Shown here piece by piece: positions 14,243 to 21,205 of a stretch of 64,000 nucleotides of DNA. The DNA is from Elusimicrobiota bacterium (GTDB taxonomy: Bacteria > Elusimicrobiota > Elusimicrobia > UBA1565): NCBI GenBank assembly GCA_041660925.1, contig JBAZVI010000003.1, positions 62,001-126,000 of the forward strand, written 5' to 3'. Within the stretch, counting starts at the first letter, position 1; the number at the start of each line of letters is the position of its first letter. The translations under genes and the position numbers were made by a program. Below the pieces are notes generated by a model. It made no database searches. It was not told the DNA's origin and worked only from the letters and a program-made list of their open reading frames with translations.

Positions 14243-16654
14243 ATGAAGAAGACCTCGGTCGTGAAGAGCGCCCTCTGCACCCTCCTCGCCGCGGCGGTCG
14301 TCGTCGCCGCCCCCGGGCTCGGCGCCTATGAGGCCGCCGCGCAGACCGTCCCCCAGATCCACGTCAACGTCCCCGTCGGCGGCATGCCGGCCGGCGTCAC
14401 CGGGGTCGGCGCCGCCGCCTCGGGCCTGAACACGCGGGTCGCCCCCACTCTCCCCGGCGTCGGCTTCCTCCCCGGCGTCCAGATCCCCTCGGTCCGGATG
14501 CAGGTCCCCGGCCTTACGCCGACGGCCAGCCCGTCCGCGAACGCGGGCGTCTCGCTCGCGCTCCCGGTCTCCGTCATCTCGAACTCCGGCGCTTCGGTCC
14601 TGCCGGTCCAGCCGGGCCTGCGCCCTGGCGGCGGAGCTCCCGGGGTAACGGAGATGCCGGTCATCCCCGGCCAGGCCGCTTCCGCCCAGGGCGGCGCCGC
14701 CATCGAGGCCGTCCCGAGCGTCGGTGCCGTCGCGGGACGCATCGTCGCCTCCGACGTCGCGGCGGTGCCCGCGGTCGCCCCGGACGCCGTCTCGCTGCAG
14801 ACGGTCCGCGGACGCGAGAACCGCCTCAACCTCCATTTCGACGCCCTGCGCCGGCTCTTCGAGGAGCGCCGGGATTCCTCGGACGTCCGTCCCCGGAGCG
14901 CCTCCGAGGGCTCCGCCGCCGCGGCCGCCTCCGAGGGCGGCAGCACCGTCGTCGAGGCCGCCCGCGGCTGGCTCTCCCGCATCCCCTTCCTCTCCCGGCG
15001 CGTCATCGCGACGCCCGACGCCGAGGCGGCCGGCGCGCTCGCGCTGAAGCTCAGCGCCGGCAAGGCCGCCGCCGACGTCCCGGCGCCGGTCGTCCTCGAG
15101 GGCGTCGAACAGAGCGCCCAGCCGCTCGAGCGCCCCGCGCTCGCCGCGGACGGCAAGACCGACCTCTCCCTGCCCGCGTCCGTCATCCCCGGGACGAAGG
15201 CCTCCTCCCTCTCCTCCGCGGCTCCCGTCGCCGCCGAGACGCCGAAGCCCGAGGAGCCGAAGGCGGGTCTGAGCAAGACGGCCTGGTGGTTCATCGGCTC
15301 CCTGCTCGTCGCCCAGATCGCCGCCGAGGCGCTCGGCTCTTCGATGCCGACCCTCGTGCAGAAGACCTTCGGGGACTTCACCGTCGTCGCCCAGCTCGCG
15401 GTCTTCTCCTCCATCACCGGCATCGTCGGCCGCCAGCTCGGGCCGCTCGTCGTCGAGAAGTTCGGGGTCAAGAAGTCGTACCTCGGTTCGATGCTCCTGC
15501 GCACGGCGTCCATCTCGGCCCTCATCGCCCTGATGGCGACCGGGCACATGACCCTGCCGATGATGATGATCTTCTACTCGCTCAACGCCCTCCTCATGGG
15601 CGTGTCCGTCACCGCCCTCAACAGCATCCCGCCGCTGCTCGTCGGGCAGAGCAACTCGGCGCTGGAGCGCTTCTGGTCCACCGAGCACATGCTCGTCGAG
15701 ATCATCGGCATCGCCGGCCCGATCGTCACCGGCATCGTGGTCTCGAGCTTCGGCTTCCTCCCGGCCCTGCTCGCCTTCCCCGTGACGATGCTCGCCTCCG
15801 GGCTCGTCGTCTGGCGCACGCTGAAGCTTCCGGCCGACGCGGACCTCCAGGCCTCCACGGCTCCCGTCGCCGGCCAGGCGAAGCCCGCGGGCGTCGCCGG
15901 AGTGTTCAAGGCCTTCTTCCAGAAGATCGGCCGCGGCGCGAAGCTCGTCTGGAACATCCCCGCGCTGCGCTACAGCTTCCTCGGCTTCTCGCTGATCATG
16001 ATGCTCAACCCCTTCCTCTACTCGATGATCGCCCCCGGCTACGCGATCGCCCTCGCGGGCGCCGCGAACGCCGAGGCCGCGACCGCCATCAGCGGCTGGC
16101 TCACCGGCTTCTACAGCGCGGGCGGCCTGCTCGGCGCGATGATCATGACGATGCAGGGCCGGCGCATCGAGAAGCAGAAGGAGGCCGGGAAGATCGACGA
16201 CGCCCAGGAGACCGCGCTCATGCGGTCCTCGATGCTGCGCTGGATGGTCCTGGCTACGGCCGGCCTCGCCGCCTTCGTGCCCCTCATGTTCACCCTCCCG
16301 ATGCTCGGCGCCGTCGTCGCGCTGCCCTCCTGGCTCTCCTGGGCCAGCGGCATGACGCTGCCGGCGCTCGCGCTGCTCCCCTTCGGCATCGCCCAGGTCG
16401 TCAGCTACCTCAAGCTCCAGAGCTTCTTCCAGTCCCGCGTGCCCCGCAAGGAGGACATGGCCGACGCGATGGGCTTCTTCGGCTCGGGCTCGCTCATCTT
16501 CTCGACGCTCGGCATGATCGCGCTCAAGTACCTCTTCAAGGCCTCCATCGGCCTGACGCCCTTCTACTACCTCGCGCTGCTCATGATCCCGCTCGCCGTC
16601 TCCTACCTGCTCATCATGAAGGCGCTCGCAAAGCATTCGAAGCCGCAGTCCTAA
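14243..16654 (+). CDS. MFS transporter with long secreted N-terminal region
   Basis: An 803-residue protein. It starts at ATG 14243 with a signal peptide (KKTSVVKSALCTLLAAAVVVAA, cleaved near YEAAAQ). About 310 residues follow, rich in Val, Pro, Ala and Gly, with a short charged helix (NRLNLHFDALRRLFEER) in the middle. From about residue 340 there are 11-12 membrane segments with a major-facilitator-like pattern (FGVKKSYLGSMLLRT between helices 2 and 3; ALNSIPPLLVGQ). The substrate is unknown. A cleavable signal ahead of an MFS domain is unusual. The peptidase at 43499 has the same type of N-terminal region. Confidence 0.75.
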   Translation: MKKTSVVKSALCTLLAAAVVVAAPGLGAYEAAAQTVPQIHVNVPVGGMPAGVTGVGAAASGLNTRVAPTLPGVGFLPGVQIPSVRMQVPGLTPTASPSANAGVSLALPVSVISNSGASVLPVQPGLRPGGGAPGVTEMPVIPGQAASAQGGAAIEAVPSVGAVAGRIVASDVAAVPAVAPDAVSLQTVRGRENRLNLHFDALRRLFEERRDSSDVRPRSASEGSAAAAASEGGSTVVEAARGWLSRIPFLSRRVIATPDAEAAGALALKLSAGKAAADVPAPVVLEGVEQSAQPLERPALAADGKTDLSLPASVIPGTKASSLSSAAPVAAETPKPEEPKAGLSKTAWWFIGSLLVAQIAAEALGSSMPTLVQKTFGDFTVVAQLAVFSSITGIVGRQLGPLVVEKFGVKKSYLGSMLLRTASISALIALMATGHMTLPMMMIFYSLNALLMGVSVTALNSIPPLLVGQSNSALERFWSTEHMLVEIIGIAGPIVTGIVVSSFGFLPALLAFPVTMLASGLVVWRTLKLPADADLQASTAPVAGQAKPAGVAGVFKAFFQKIGRGAKLVWNIPALRYSFLGFSLIMMLNPFLYSMIAPGYAIALAGAANAEAATAISGWLTGFYSAGGLLGAMIMTMQGRRIEKQKEAGKIDDAQETALMRSSMLRWMVLATAGLAAFVPLMFTLPMLGAVVALPSWLSWASGMTLPALALLPFGIAQVVSYLKLQSFFQSRVPRKEDMADAMGFFGSGSLIFSTLGMIALKYLFKASIGLTPFYYLALLMIPLAVSYLLIMKALAKHSKPQS

Positions 16655-16698
16655 GACTCTCCCCTACTCGTCGTTCCCTCTCCCTCAATGGACTTCTG

Positions 16699-16748
16699 CC
16701 CCCCCCTCTCCCGCCGCGCGGGACGAGGGGGTATCGGGGGTGAGGGGG
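16699..16748 (+). repeat. Dispersed palindromic repeat, copy 1
   Basis: A stem-loop of CCCCCTC-T-CCCGC and GCGGG-A-c-GAGGGGG (16702-16731) is followed by TATCGGGGGTGAGGGGG (16732-16748). A second copy in the opposite orientation lies at 40623-40668. It is a REP-like intergenic element downstream of the MFS gene, where it may also help terminate transcription. Confidence 0.6.
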
Positions 16749-16755
16749 CCGGGGC

Positions 16756-16784
16756 TTGCGTCGACGTGTTCATCGAGGTAGGAT
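16756..16784 (+). promoter_or_regulatory. Promoter of the RDD gene
   Basis: TTGCGT (16756-16761), 17-nt spacer, TAGGAT (16779-16784). The GTG start is 7 nt after the -10, at the predicted +1, so a leaderless mRNA is likely. Confidence 0.5.
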
Positions 16785-16790
16785 AGGGAC

Positions 16791-17615
16791 GTGGACGAGC
16801 AAGCCCCGGCCGCGCCCCCCTACGCGAAGATCCCCGACCGCTTCCTGGCCTGGCTCATCGACCTTGCCCCCTTCCTGCTCGGCTACTGGGGCACGCTCTA
16901 CTACCGGCTCGGGCAGGACCCCTCGCTGCTCGCGGGCGGCTGGCGCCGCGTCTTCGCCGCCTGGGCCGCGGCCTACCTGCTCTACCAGGCGCTCTCCAAC
17001 ATGGTCGGCTGCACGCTGGGCAAGCGCCTGCTCGGCCTGCGGGTGACCCATCTCGACGGCGCCCCTCTCGGGCCGGTGCGCAGCGTCTTGCGCGCGCTGG
17101 GCTACGTCGGCGGGATGCCCCTGCTCAACATCGGATTTTTGTGGGCGCTCTTCCACCCGCGCTCGCAGGGCTGGCACGACCTCCTCGCGGGCAGCCTCGT
17201 GGTGGAATCGCCGCCGAAGTCGAGCGCGCAGACGGCGCGCAACGCGTTCCTCTCCTTCGGAGTGCTCGCCGCGCTCTTCGCGTTCAAATGGTGGTTCTTC
17301 ATCCTCAGCCCGACGCCGGCCGACGTAGAGGCCCTGCGCAAGGCCCGCGAAGGGCTCAAGGTGCTCTCCTCCATCGAGGAGGCGCACCGTGTGACGCAGG
17401 GCGCGTACACCGACGACCTGGGGCAGTTGGCGCGCTCGAGCGGCAACGTCGCCGACTTCAAAGAAGCGATGGGGAAGCTGTTCGACCCGGACGGCTTCGT
17501 GCTGAGCGTGGGGAAGGACTCCTATCAGATCCGCGCCCGCGCCCTCGACCGCCGCCGCACCGAAGTCCTCCTCGAAGGTCCATCTGTCGCCGCCCCGCTC
17601 AGCCCGGCCCGATAG
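16791..17615 (+). CDS. RDD-family membrane protein with C-terminal pilin-like domain
   Basis: A 274-residue protein. Residues 10-140 form an RDD domain: PDRFLAWLIDLAPF (R and D of helix 1), then membrane helices and GCTLGKRLLGLRVTHLDG with the second conserved Asp. SQGWHDLLAGSLVV closes the domain. Another membrane helix at about 148-168 leads to a periplasmic tail (EGLKVLSSIEEAHRVTQGAYTDDL), which resembles the globular part of type IV pilin-like proteins. RDD proteins have been proposed as transporters. The start is GTG 16791; a hairpin overlaps the stop codon. Confidence 0.75.
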   Translation: MDEQAPAAPPYAKIPDRFLAWLIDLAPFLLGYWGTLYYRLGQDPSLLAGGWRRVFAAWAAAYLLYQALSNMVGCTLGKRLLGLRVTHLDGAPLGPVRSVLRALGYVGGMPLLNIGFLWALFHPRSQGWHDLLAGSLVVESPPKSSAQTARNAFLSFGVLAALFAFKWWFFILSPTPADVEALRKAREGLKVLSSIEEAHRVTQGAYTDDLGQLARSSGNVADFKEAMGKLFDPDGFVLSVGKDSYQIRARALDRRRTEVLLEGPSVAAPLSPAR

Positions 17616-17626
17616 GTAATCGGGCC
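17606..17626. terminator. Hairpin over the RDD stop codon
   Basis: GGCCCGAT (17606-17613) pairs with ATCGGGCC (17619-17626) around loop AGGTA. There is no U-run, so termination strength is uncertain. It opens the hairpin-rich gene-free stretch that follows. Confidence 0.4.
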
Positions 17627-18160
17627 CGGGGAGCGGGGTTCCCTCGCTCCGGAGAGGAATAGTCCTTCCGACGTGGCCTGCGCTCGGCGGCTCGCCAAGG
17701 TAGGGGAGGGGCCGGCGGCCCCTCCCCTGCGGGTCGGGCCGCTCGGGTGGGGTCCCGTTGGAGGGCTCTGCCCCGGCACCCCCTCCGGAACGACACGGCA
17801 TCCCAGTGGGGCACCCCTCCGGGGTTCCCCCTATCCCGTTTCGTCGGCGCCGTCGGCCAGCTCGACCGAGGTCCCGCTCGGTCGAGGGCCAGGACGGCTG
17901 AACCCCCTCCCGGAGCGGTGCGGCGGCTCTGCCGCCGCGACTGATAGCGCGAGCGGTATCGAGCGGCGCGCCGCCCCTGCGGCGGGCCTTAGCGCCGCAG
18001 GGACAACGCGAGAGGAGAACGACTTGCGCGTAGCCGACGGGCAGGAGGAAAAGGAAACGCGCCCCGAACACGGGCGCGTCTCCTGTTTCGTGAAAATATC
18101 CGGACCGTACAGGCGCGGGGAACTTTTGTGCGGGCTCGAGCGTATACGGAGTGAAGGCGG
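17616..18160. repeat. Gene-free, hairpin-rich intergenic island
   Basis: No convincing gene is present on either strand; every open frame here lacks a ribosome site and recognisable folds. The stretch holds a series of inverted repeats. One has a 12-bp perfect stem AGGGGAGGGGCC/GGCCCCTCCCCT (17702-17728). Others are CTCGACCGAG/CTCGGTCGAG near 17860-17885, GCGGCGGC/GCCGCCGC near 17922-17940 and CTGCGGCG/CGCCGCAG near 17977-18000. The last, ACGCGCCC/GGGCGCGT (18057-18079), resembles a terminator. It may be a composite of short dispersed repeats or a structured RNA. Confidence 0.55.
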
Positions 18161-18192
18161 GGCTTGTATAACGGCGTTATACGCTCTATACT
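18141..18192 (+). promoter_or_regulatory. Promoter and palindromic operator of the RHH gene
   Basis: TTGTAT (18164-18169), 17-nt spacer, TATACT (18187-18192) make a near-consensus promoter. A perfect inverted repeat GTATAAC-GGC-GTTATAC (18166-18182) covers the -35 and half the spacer, and a second palindrome CGTATACG lies at 18141-18148. Repeated GTATA half-sites overlapping the promoter of a ribbon-helix-helix protein point to autorepression. Confidence 0.7.
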
Positions 18193-18269
18193 ATGGGAGG
18201 CGTCCGTGCGCGCTCTGTTGTTGCTCTGCGATGAGGAGACGGAGATCCATATCTGGCTCCGCAAAGAAC

Positions 18270-18557
18270 ATGAAAAAATCCAAGAAGACGGGGACTTCGG
18301 ATGCGGCGTTGCGGCGCTATTACGACGCCTCGTCCACGCTGGCGGCCGGCGGCCGCATCGAGCGCGTCGGGGCGGCCTTCGCCAGGCCCCGCCGGCTCGT
18401 CGCCTTGCGCATCGACGAGGAAGCCCTCTCGGCCATCCGCCGCATCGCCCTCGCCAAAGGCCTCAACTACTCCACGCTGATGAGGATGTGGATCACTGAG
18501 CGCCTGCGCCGCGAGTCCCCCCCCGCGATAAGCCCGCCGTTCTCTGTCGAAGGATGA
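18270..18557 (+). CDS. Ribbon-helix-helix (CopG/BrnA-like) DNA-binding protein
   Basis: A 95-residue protein from ATG 18270; an in-frame ATG at 18231 would add 13 residues. The N-terminus is Lys-rich. A helix (ALRRYYDASSTLAAGG) follows, then the RHH fold: beta strand RLVALRID (about residues 42-49), helix EALSAIRRIALAKGL and helix NYSTLMRMWITERL. This is the arrangement of CopG-type antitoxins such as BrnA relatives. No toxin gene lies on either side, so it is a solitary regulator or orphan antitoxin. The upstream palindrome suggests autoregulation. Confidence 0.75.
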   Translation: MKKSKKTGTSDAALRRYYDASSTLAAGGRIERVGAAFARPRRLVALRIDEEALSAIRRIALAKGLNYSTLMRMWITERLRRESPPAISPPFSVEG

Positions 18558-18582
18558 TTCGCCCGCCGCTCATGAACGGGCG

Positions 18583-18618
18583 GTGCCAGGCACGCCAGGG
18601 GTGCCGGGTGCCAGGCAC
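18583..18618. repeat. Paired GTGCCAGGCAC motifs between convergent genes
   Basis: Two identical 11-nt palindromes GTGCCAGGCAC (18583-18593 and 18608-18618) flank GCCAGGGGTGCCGG. They sit in the 84-nt gap between the RHH gene and the convergent glycosyltransferase gene. Similar short palindromes are common as dispersed intergenic repeats; a bidirectional terminator role is possible. Confidence 0.5.
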
Positions 18619-18641
18619 CGAGAGGAGCGGCGGCGGGCGCC

Positions 18642-20273
18642 CTATAGTTCCGCGATCAGGTAATCGCCGACGGTGGTGAAGGTCGGGGGATCGTTCGGGG
18701 GACGCAGGGCGCGGAAGGCCTGCAGGGTCTTCTTGGGGAGGACGACGAAGACGCGCTCTCCTTTCTTCACGGCGCGGATCGTGTTGTCGTCGCCGAAGCG
18801 GTCGGCGAAGCGGGGGTCGCGCTTGGCGTAGTGGAGCTCGCCGAGCCAGTTCACGACGACGTCCACGCGCCGGCCCAGGTAGAAGGGCAGGCCGTGCAGG
18901 TACTTGTCGTAGACGAAGAGCCGGTCGCCGGGCCGAAGGCGCATGGAGAGCTCGGCGGCGAGGTCGCGCGCGCTGAGCTGCGGAGCCAGCGGCCGCGCCC
19001 CGGCGAGCATGAGCGCGAAGGCCGCGCAGGCGAGGACGGGCGTCAGCAGCGCCCCGAGCGGCCGCGGGCTCTCCCCTTCTCCCCCCCGCCTCGTCAGGGC
19101 GGAGGCCCCCAGGCCGATAGCCAGAAGGGCTGCCGCTGCGGCGGCGAGCGGGACGACGATGGGCGGGAGAGGCGTCTTGAGGAACCTCGGCGCGAGGAAG
19201 GGCGCGGCGCACGCCGCCGCGAGGATGAGGGCCGACAGGGCCAGCGCGGGGCGCCGGTACCAACGCGTGCCGAAGTCCGGCTCGCCGCGAGCGATGCGCT
19301 CGGCGCCGAGCAGGGCCTGGAAGGCGAAGAGCGGGAGGATGTAGGTCGGGAGCTTGGACTTCGAGACGCTGAAGAAGGCGAAGACGAGCGCGACCCAGAG
19401 CGCGAGCTGTCGCCGCTCGGGCGTCTGGGAGCGCCAGCGCAGCAGGGGCAGGAGCGAGGCGGCGAGCAGCAGCGGCGTCCAGGGAAGCGTGCCGGCGGCG
19501 TCCACTCCGATGAAGTAGTACCAGGGTCCGGGGCGGGCGTAGCGCGGGGTGAGGAAGCGCTGGAAGTGCTGCTCGATGACGAAGAAGTGGAAGAAGCCCG
19601 GGTGGCGGAGCTCCATCGCGGCGAACCAGCCGCCGACGATGACGAGGAAGACCGCGGGGCCCCAGCTCAGCAGGAGTCCCTTGAGCCCGCGGCGGAGCTC
19701 CGGGAAGAGGACGAGCAGGGCGGCCGTCCAGAGGCCCGGGAAGAGCAGGGCGATGAGGCCTTTCGAGAGGAAGGCGAGGGCCATGGCCAGCCACGCGAGC
19801 GGAGAGGCCCAGCGCGCGTCCTCGGGCCGATGCAGGCAGCGCAGGGCGAGTCCCGCGGCCCAGAGCAGGAAGACGCTCACCGTCATGTCGGGGGTGAGGA
19901 GCCGGCCGAGCATGAAGTACTCCGAGGTGGTGGCCAGGACCACGGCCGCCCACATCCCCGTCGCCGGGGTGAAGAGCCAGGCGCCCAGCCACCAGATCCC
20001 GAGCAGGCCGAGCAGCGCGAGCAGGGCGTTGGGCAGGCGCGCGGCGGCCTCGCTCACGCCGAAGAGGCGGTAGGAGGCGGCGGGGAGCCAGTAGATGAGC
20101 GGCGGCTTCTCGACGTAGTCGCAGTCGTTGAGCGTGGGGGTCAGCCAGGAGCCGCGCGCGACCATCTCGCGCGGCACCTCGGCGTAGCGCGCGTCGTCGA
20201 CCTCCCAGAGCGGATGGCCGAGGTCCCAGAACGGGGTCGTGAGCGCGAGGGCGAGCAGGAGCTTCAAGGGCAC
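18642..20273 (-). CDS. ArnT-like membrane glycosyltransferase (GT83/GT39)
   Basis: A 543-residue polytopic membrane protein. The first periplasmic loop has the family motif VDDARYAEVPREMV, followed by SWLTPTLND and EKPPLIYWL, the lipid A aminoarabinose-transferase pattern. About ten to twelve membrane segments follow, with FSVSKSKLPTYILPLF late in the membrane part, and a periplasmic C-terminal domain. ArnT itself is not proven, because no arn operon is visible; sugar transfer to lipid A or protein is the general role. GTG 20273 stands 9 nt after TAGAAT (20288-20283), so the mRNA is probably near-leaderless. Confidence 0.82.
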   Translation of the reverse strand: MPLKLLLALALTTPFWDLGHPLWEVDDARYAEVPREMVARGSWLTPTLNDCDYVEKPPLIYWLPAASYRLFGVSEAAARLPNALLALLGLLGIWWLGAWLFTPATGMWAAVVLATTSEYFMLGRLLTPDMTVSVFLLWAAGLALRCLHRPEDARWASPLAWLAMALAFLSKGLIALLFPGLWTAALLVLFPELRRGLKGLLLSWGPAVFLVIVGGWFAAMELRHPGFFHFFVIEQHFQRFLTPRYARPGPWYYFIGVDAAGTLPWTPLLLAASLLPLLRWRSQTPERRQLALWVALVFAFFSVSKSKLPTYILPLFAFQALLGAERIARGEPDFGTRWYRRPALALSALILAAACAAPFLAPRFLKTPLPPIVVPLAAAAAALLAIGLGASALTRRGGEGESPRPLGALLTPVLACAAFALMLAGARPLAPQLSARDLAAELSMRLRPGDRLFVYDKYLHGLPFYLGRRVDVVVNWLGELHYAKRDPRFADRFGDDNTIRAVKKGERVFVVLPKKTLQAFRALRPPNDPPTFTTVGDYLIAEL

Positions 20274-20307
20274 GAGGCGGATATTCTATCATGGCGAAGT
20301 CGTTCTC

Positions 20308-20328
20308 CCCTCCCTCTTCGAGGGAGGG
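20308..20328. repeat. Perfect inverted repeat in divergent promoter region
   Basis: CCCTCCCTC (20308-20316) and GAGGGAGGG (20320-20328) form a 9-bp perfect palindrome with TTC at the centre. It lies between the divergent ArnT-like and nitrilase genes. It could be an operator or an mRNA hairpin in the nitrilase leader. Confidence 0.5.
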
Positions 20329-20366
20329 CGGCGGAAAGCCGGGCGAAGAACGGAGGTCGTACCCTT

Positions 20367-21116
20367 ATGAAACTTGCCCTTTGTCAGTTCGACATGGCCT
20401 GGGAGGACCGCGAGGCCAACAAGAAGAAGATCGTCCGCATGCTCGACGAGGGCTTGCGCGGGAAGAAGGCGGACTGGCTCGTCTTCCCCGAGATGACCTT
20501 GAGCGGCTTCACGATGGACCTCGCGAAGAGCACCGTGGACGCCTCGGACCTCGAGTTCTTCTCGTCGCTCGCGAAGGAGCACGGCCTCTGGCTCTCCTGC
20601 GGCGTCGTCCAGGACGGGCGCAACAACCTCCTCACCTTCGACCGGAGCGGCCGCCAGGTCTCCTCCTACTCCAAGATCCATCTCTACTCCTTCGGCAAGG
20701 AGGACAAGCATTACCGCGCCGGCGAGCGCCCCGAGCGCTTCCAGCTCGAGGGCTTCTCGGTCGCGCCCGCGGTCTGCTTCGACCTGCGCTTCCCTCACCT
20801 CTTCTGGGACGCCGCCGCGAAGACCGACGTCTACGTCGTCATCGCGAGCTGGCCGGCCAAGCGCGCCGAGCATTGGATGACGCTCCTGCGCGCGCGGGCC
20901 ATCGAGAACCAGGCCTATGTCGTGGGCGTCAACCGCACCGGGGCCGACCCGACGCCGCTCGAGTACAGCGGCAATTCCATGGCCTTCGACCCGCTCGGCC
21001 GCGTCGTGCTCGACTGCGGCTCACGCGAGGGCGTGCAGGTCGCCGAGGTCGACGTGGACCGTGCTCAGATCGAGAAGACCCGGACCCGCTTCCCCTTCCT
21101 CAACGATCGCCGCTAG
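20367..21116 (+). CDS. Carbon-nitrogen hydrolase (nitrilase superfamily, YafV/omega-amidase-like)
   Basis: A 249-residue cytoplasmic enzyme predicted to hydrolyse omega-amides such as alpha-ketoglutaramate. The catalytic triad is Glu in VFPEM (about residue 42), Lys in SKIHLYSF (about 107) and Cys in VCFDLRFP (about 141). The FDLRFP context is that of the YafV/Nit2 branch. CGGAGG lies about 10 nt before ATG 20367 and fixes the start. Length fits the family. Confidence 0.88.
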   Translation: MKLALCQFDMAWEDREANKKKIVRMLDEGLRGKKADWLVFPEMTLSGFTMDLAKSTVDASDLEFFSSLAKEHGLWLSCGVVQDGRNNLLTFDRSGRQVSSYSKIHLYSFGKEDKHYRAGERPERFQLEGFSVAPAVCFDLRFPHLFWDAAAKTDVYVVIASWPAKRAEHWMTLLRARAIENQAYVVGVNRTGADPTPLEYSGNSMAFDPLGRVVLDCGSREGVQVAEVDVDRAQIEKTRTRFPFLNDRR

Positions 21117-21124
21117 TCCCTCTC

Positions 21125-21199
21125 TTGCGCGTAGGCCTTAGGGCCTATATACTCATAGGACTTCGGCTACGGGTCGATTTGGGCCCGCGGCCCTATCCT
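21125..21199 (+). promoter_or_regulatory. Promoters of the double-SLT gene
   Basis: TTGCGC (21125-21130), 17-nt spacer and TATACT (21148-21153) would give a leader of about 46 nt. A second -10-like TATCCT (21194-21199) stands only 6 nt before ATG 21206 and would give a leaderless mRNA. No ribosome site precedes the ATG, which favours the second. Confidence 0.45.
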
Positions 21200-21205
21200 A
21201 CTCCC

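Noticed and set aside
16770..18071. A minus-strand frame across the hairpin island, starting MFGARFLFLLPVGYAQ
   Set aside because: No ribosome site, no family resemblance; it runs antisense through the RDD gene.
18164..18499. An alternative 111-codon frame overlapping the RHH gene, as a possible toxin
   Set aside because: It begins inside the promoter, lacks BrnT-like motifs and turns into an Arg/His-rich shadow of the RHH frame.
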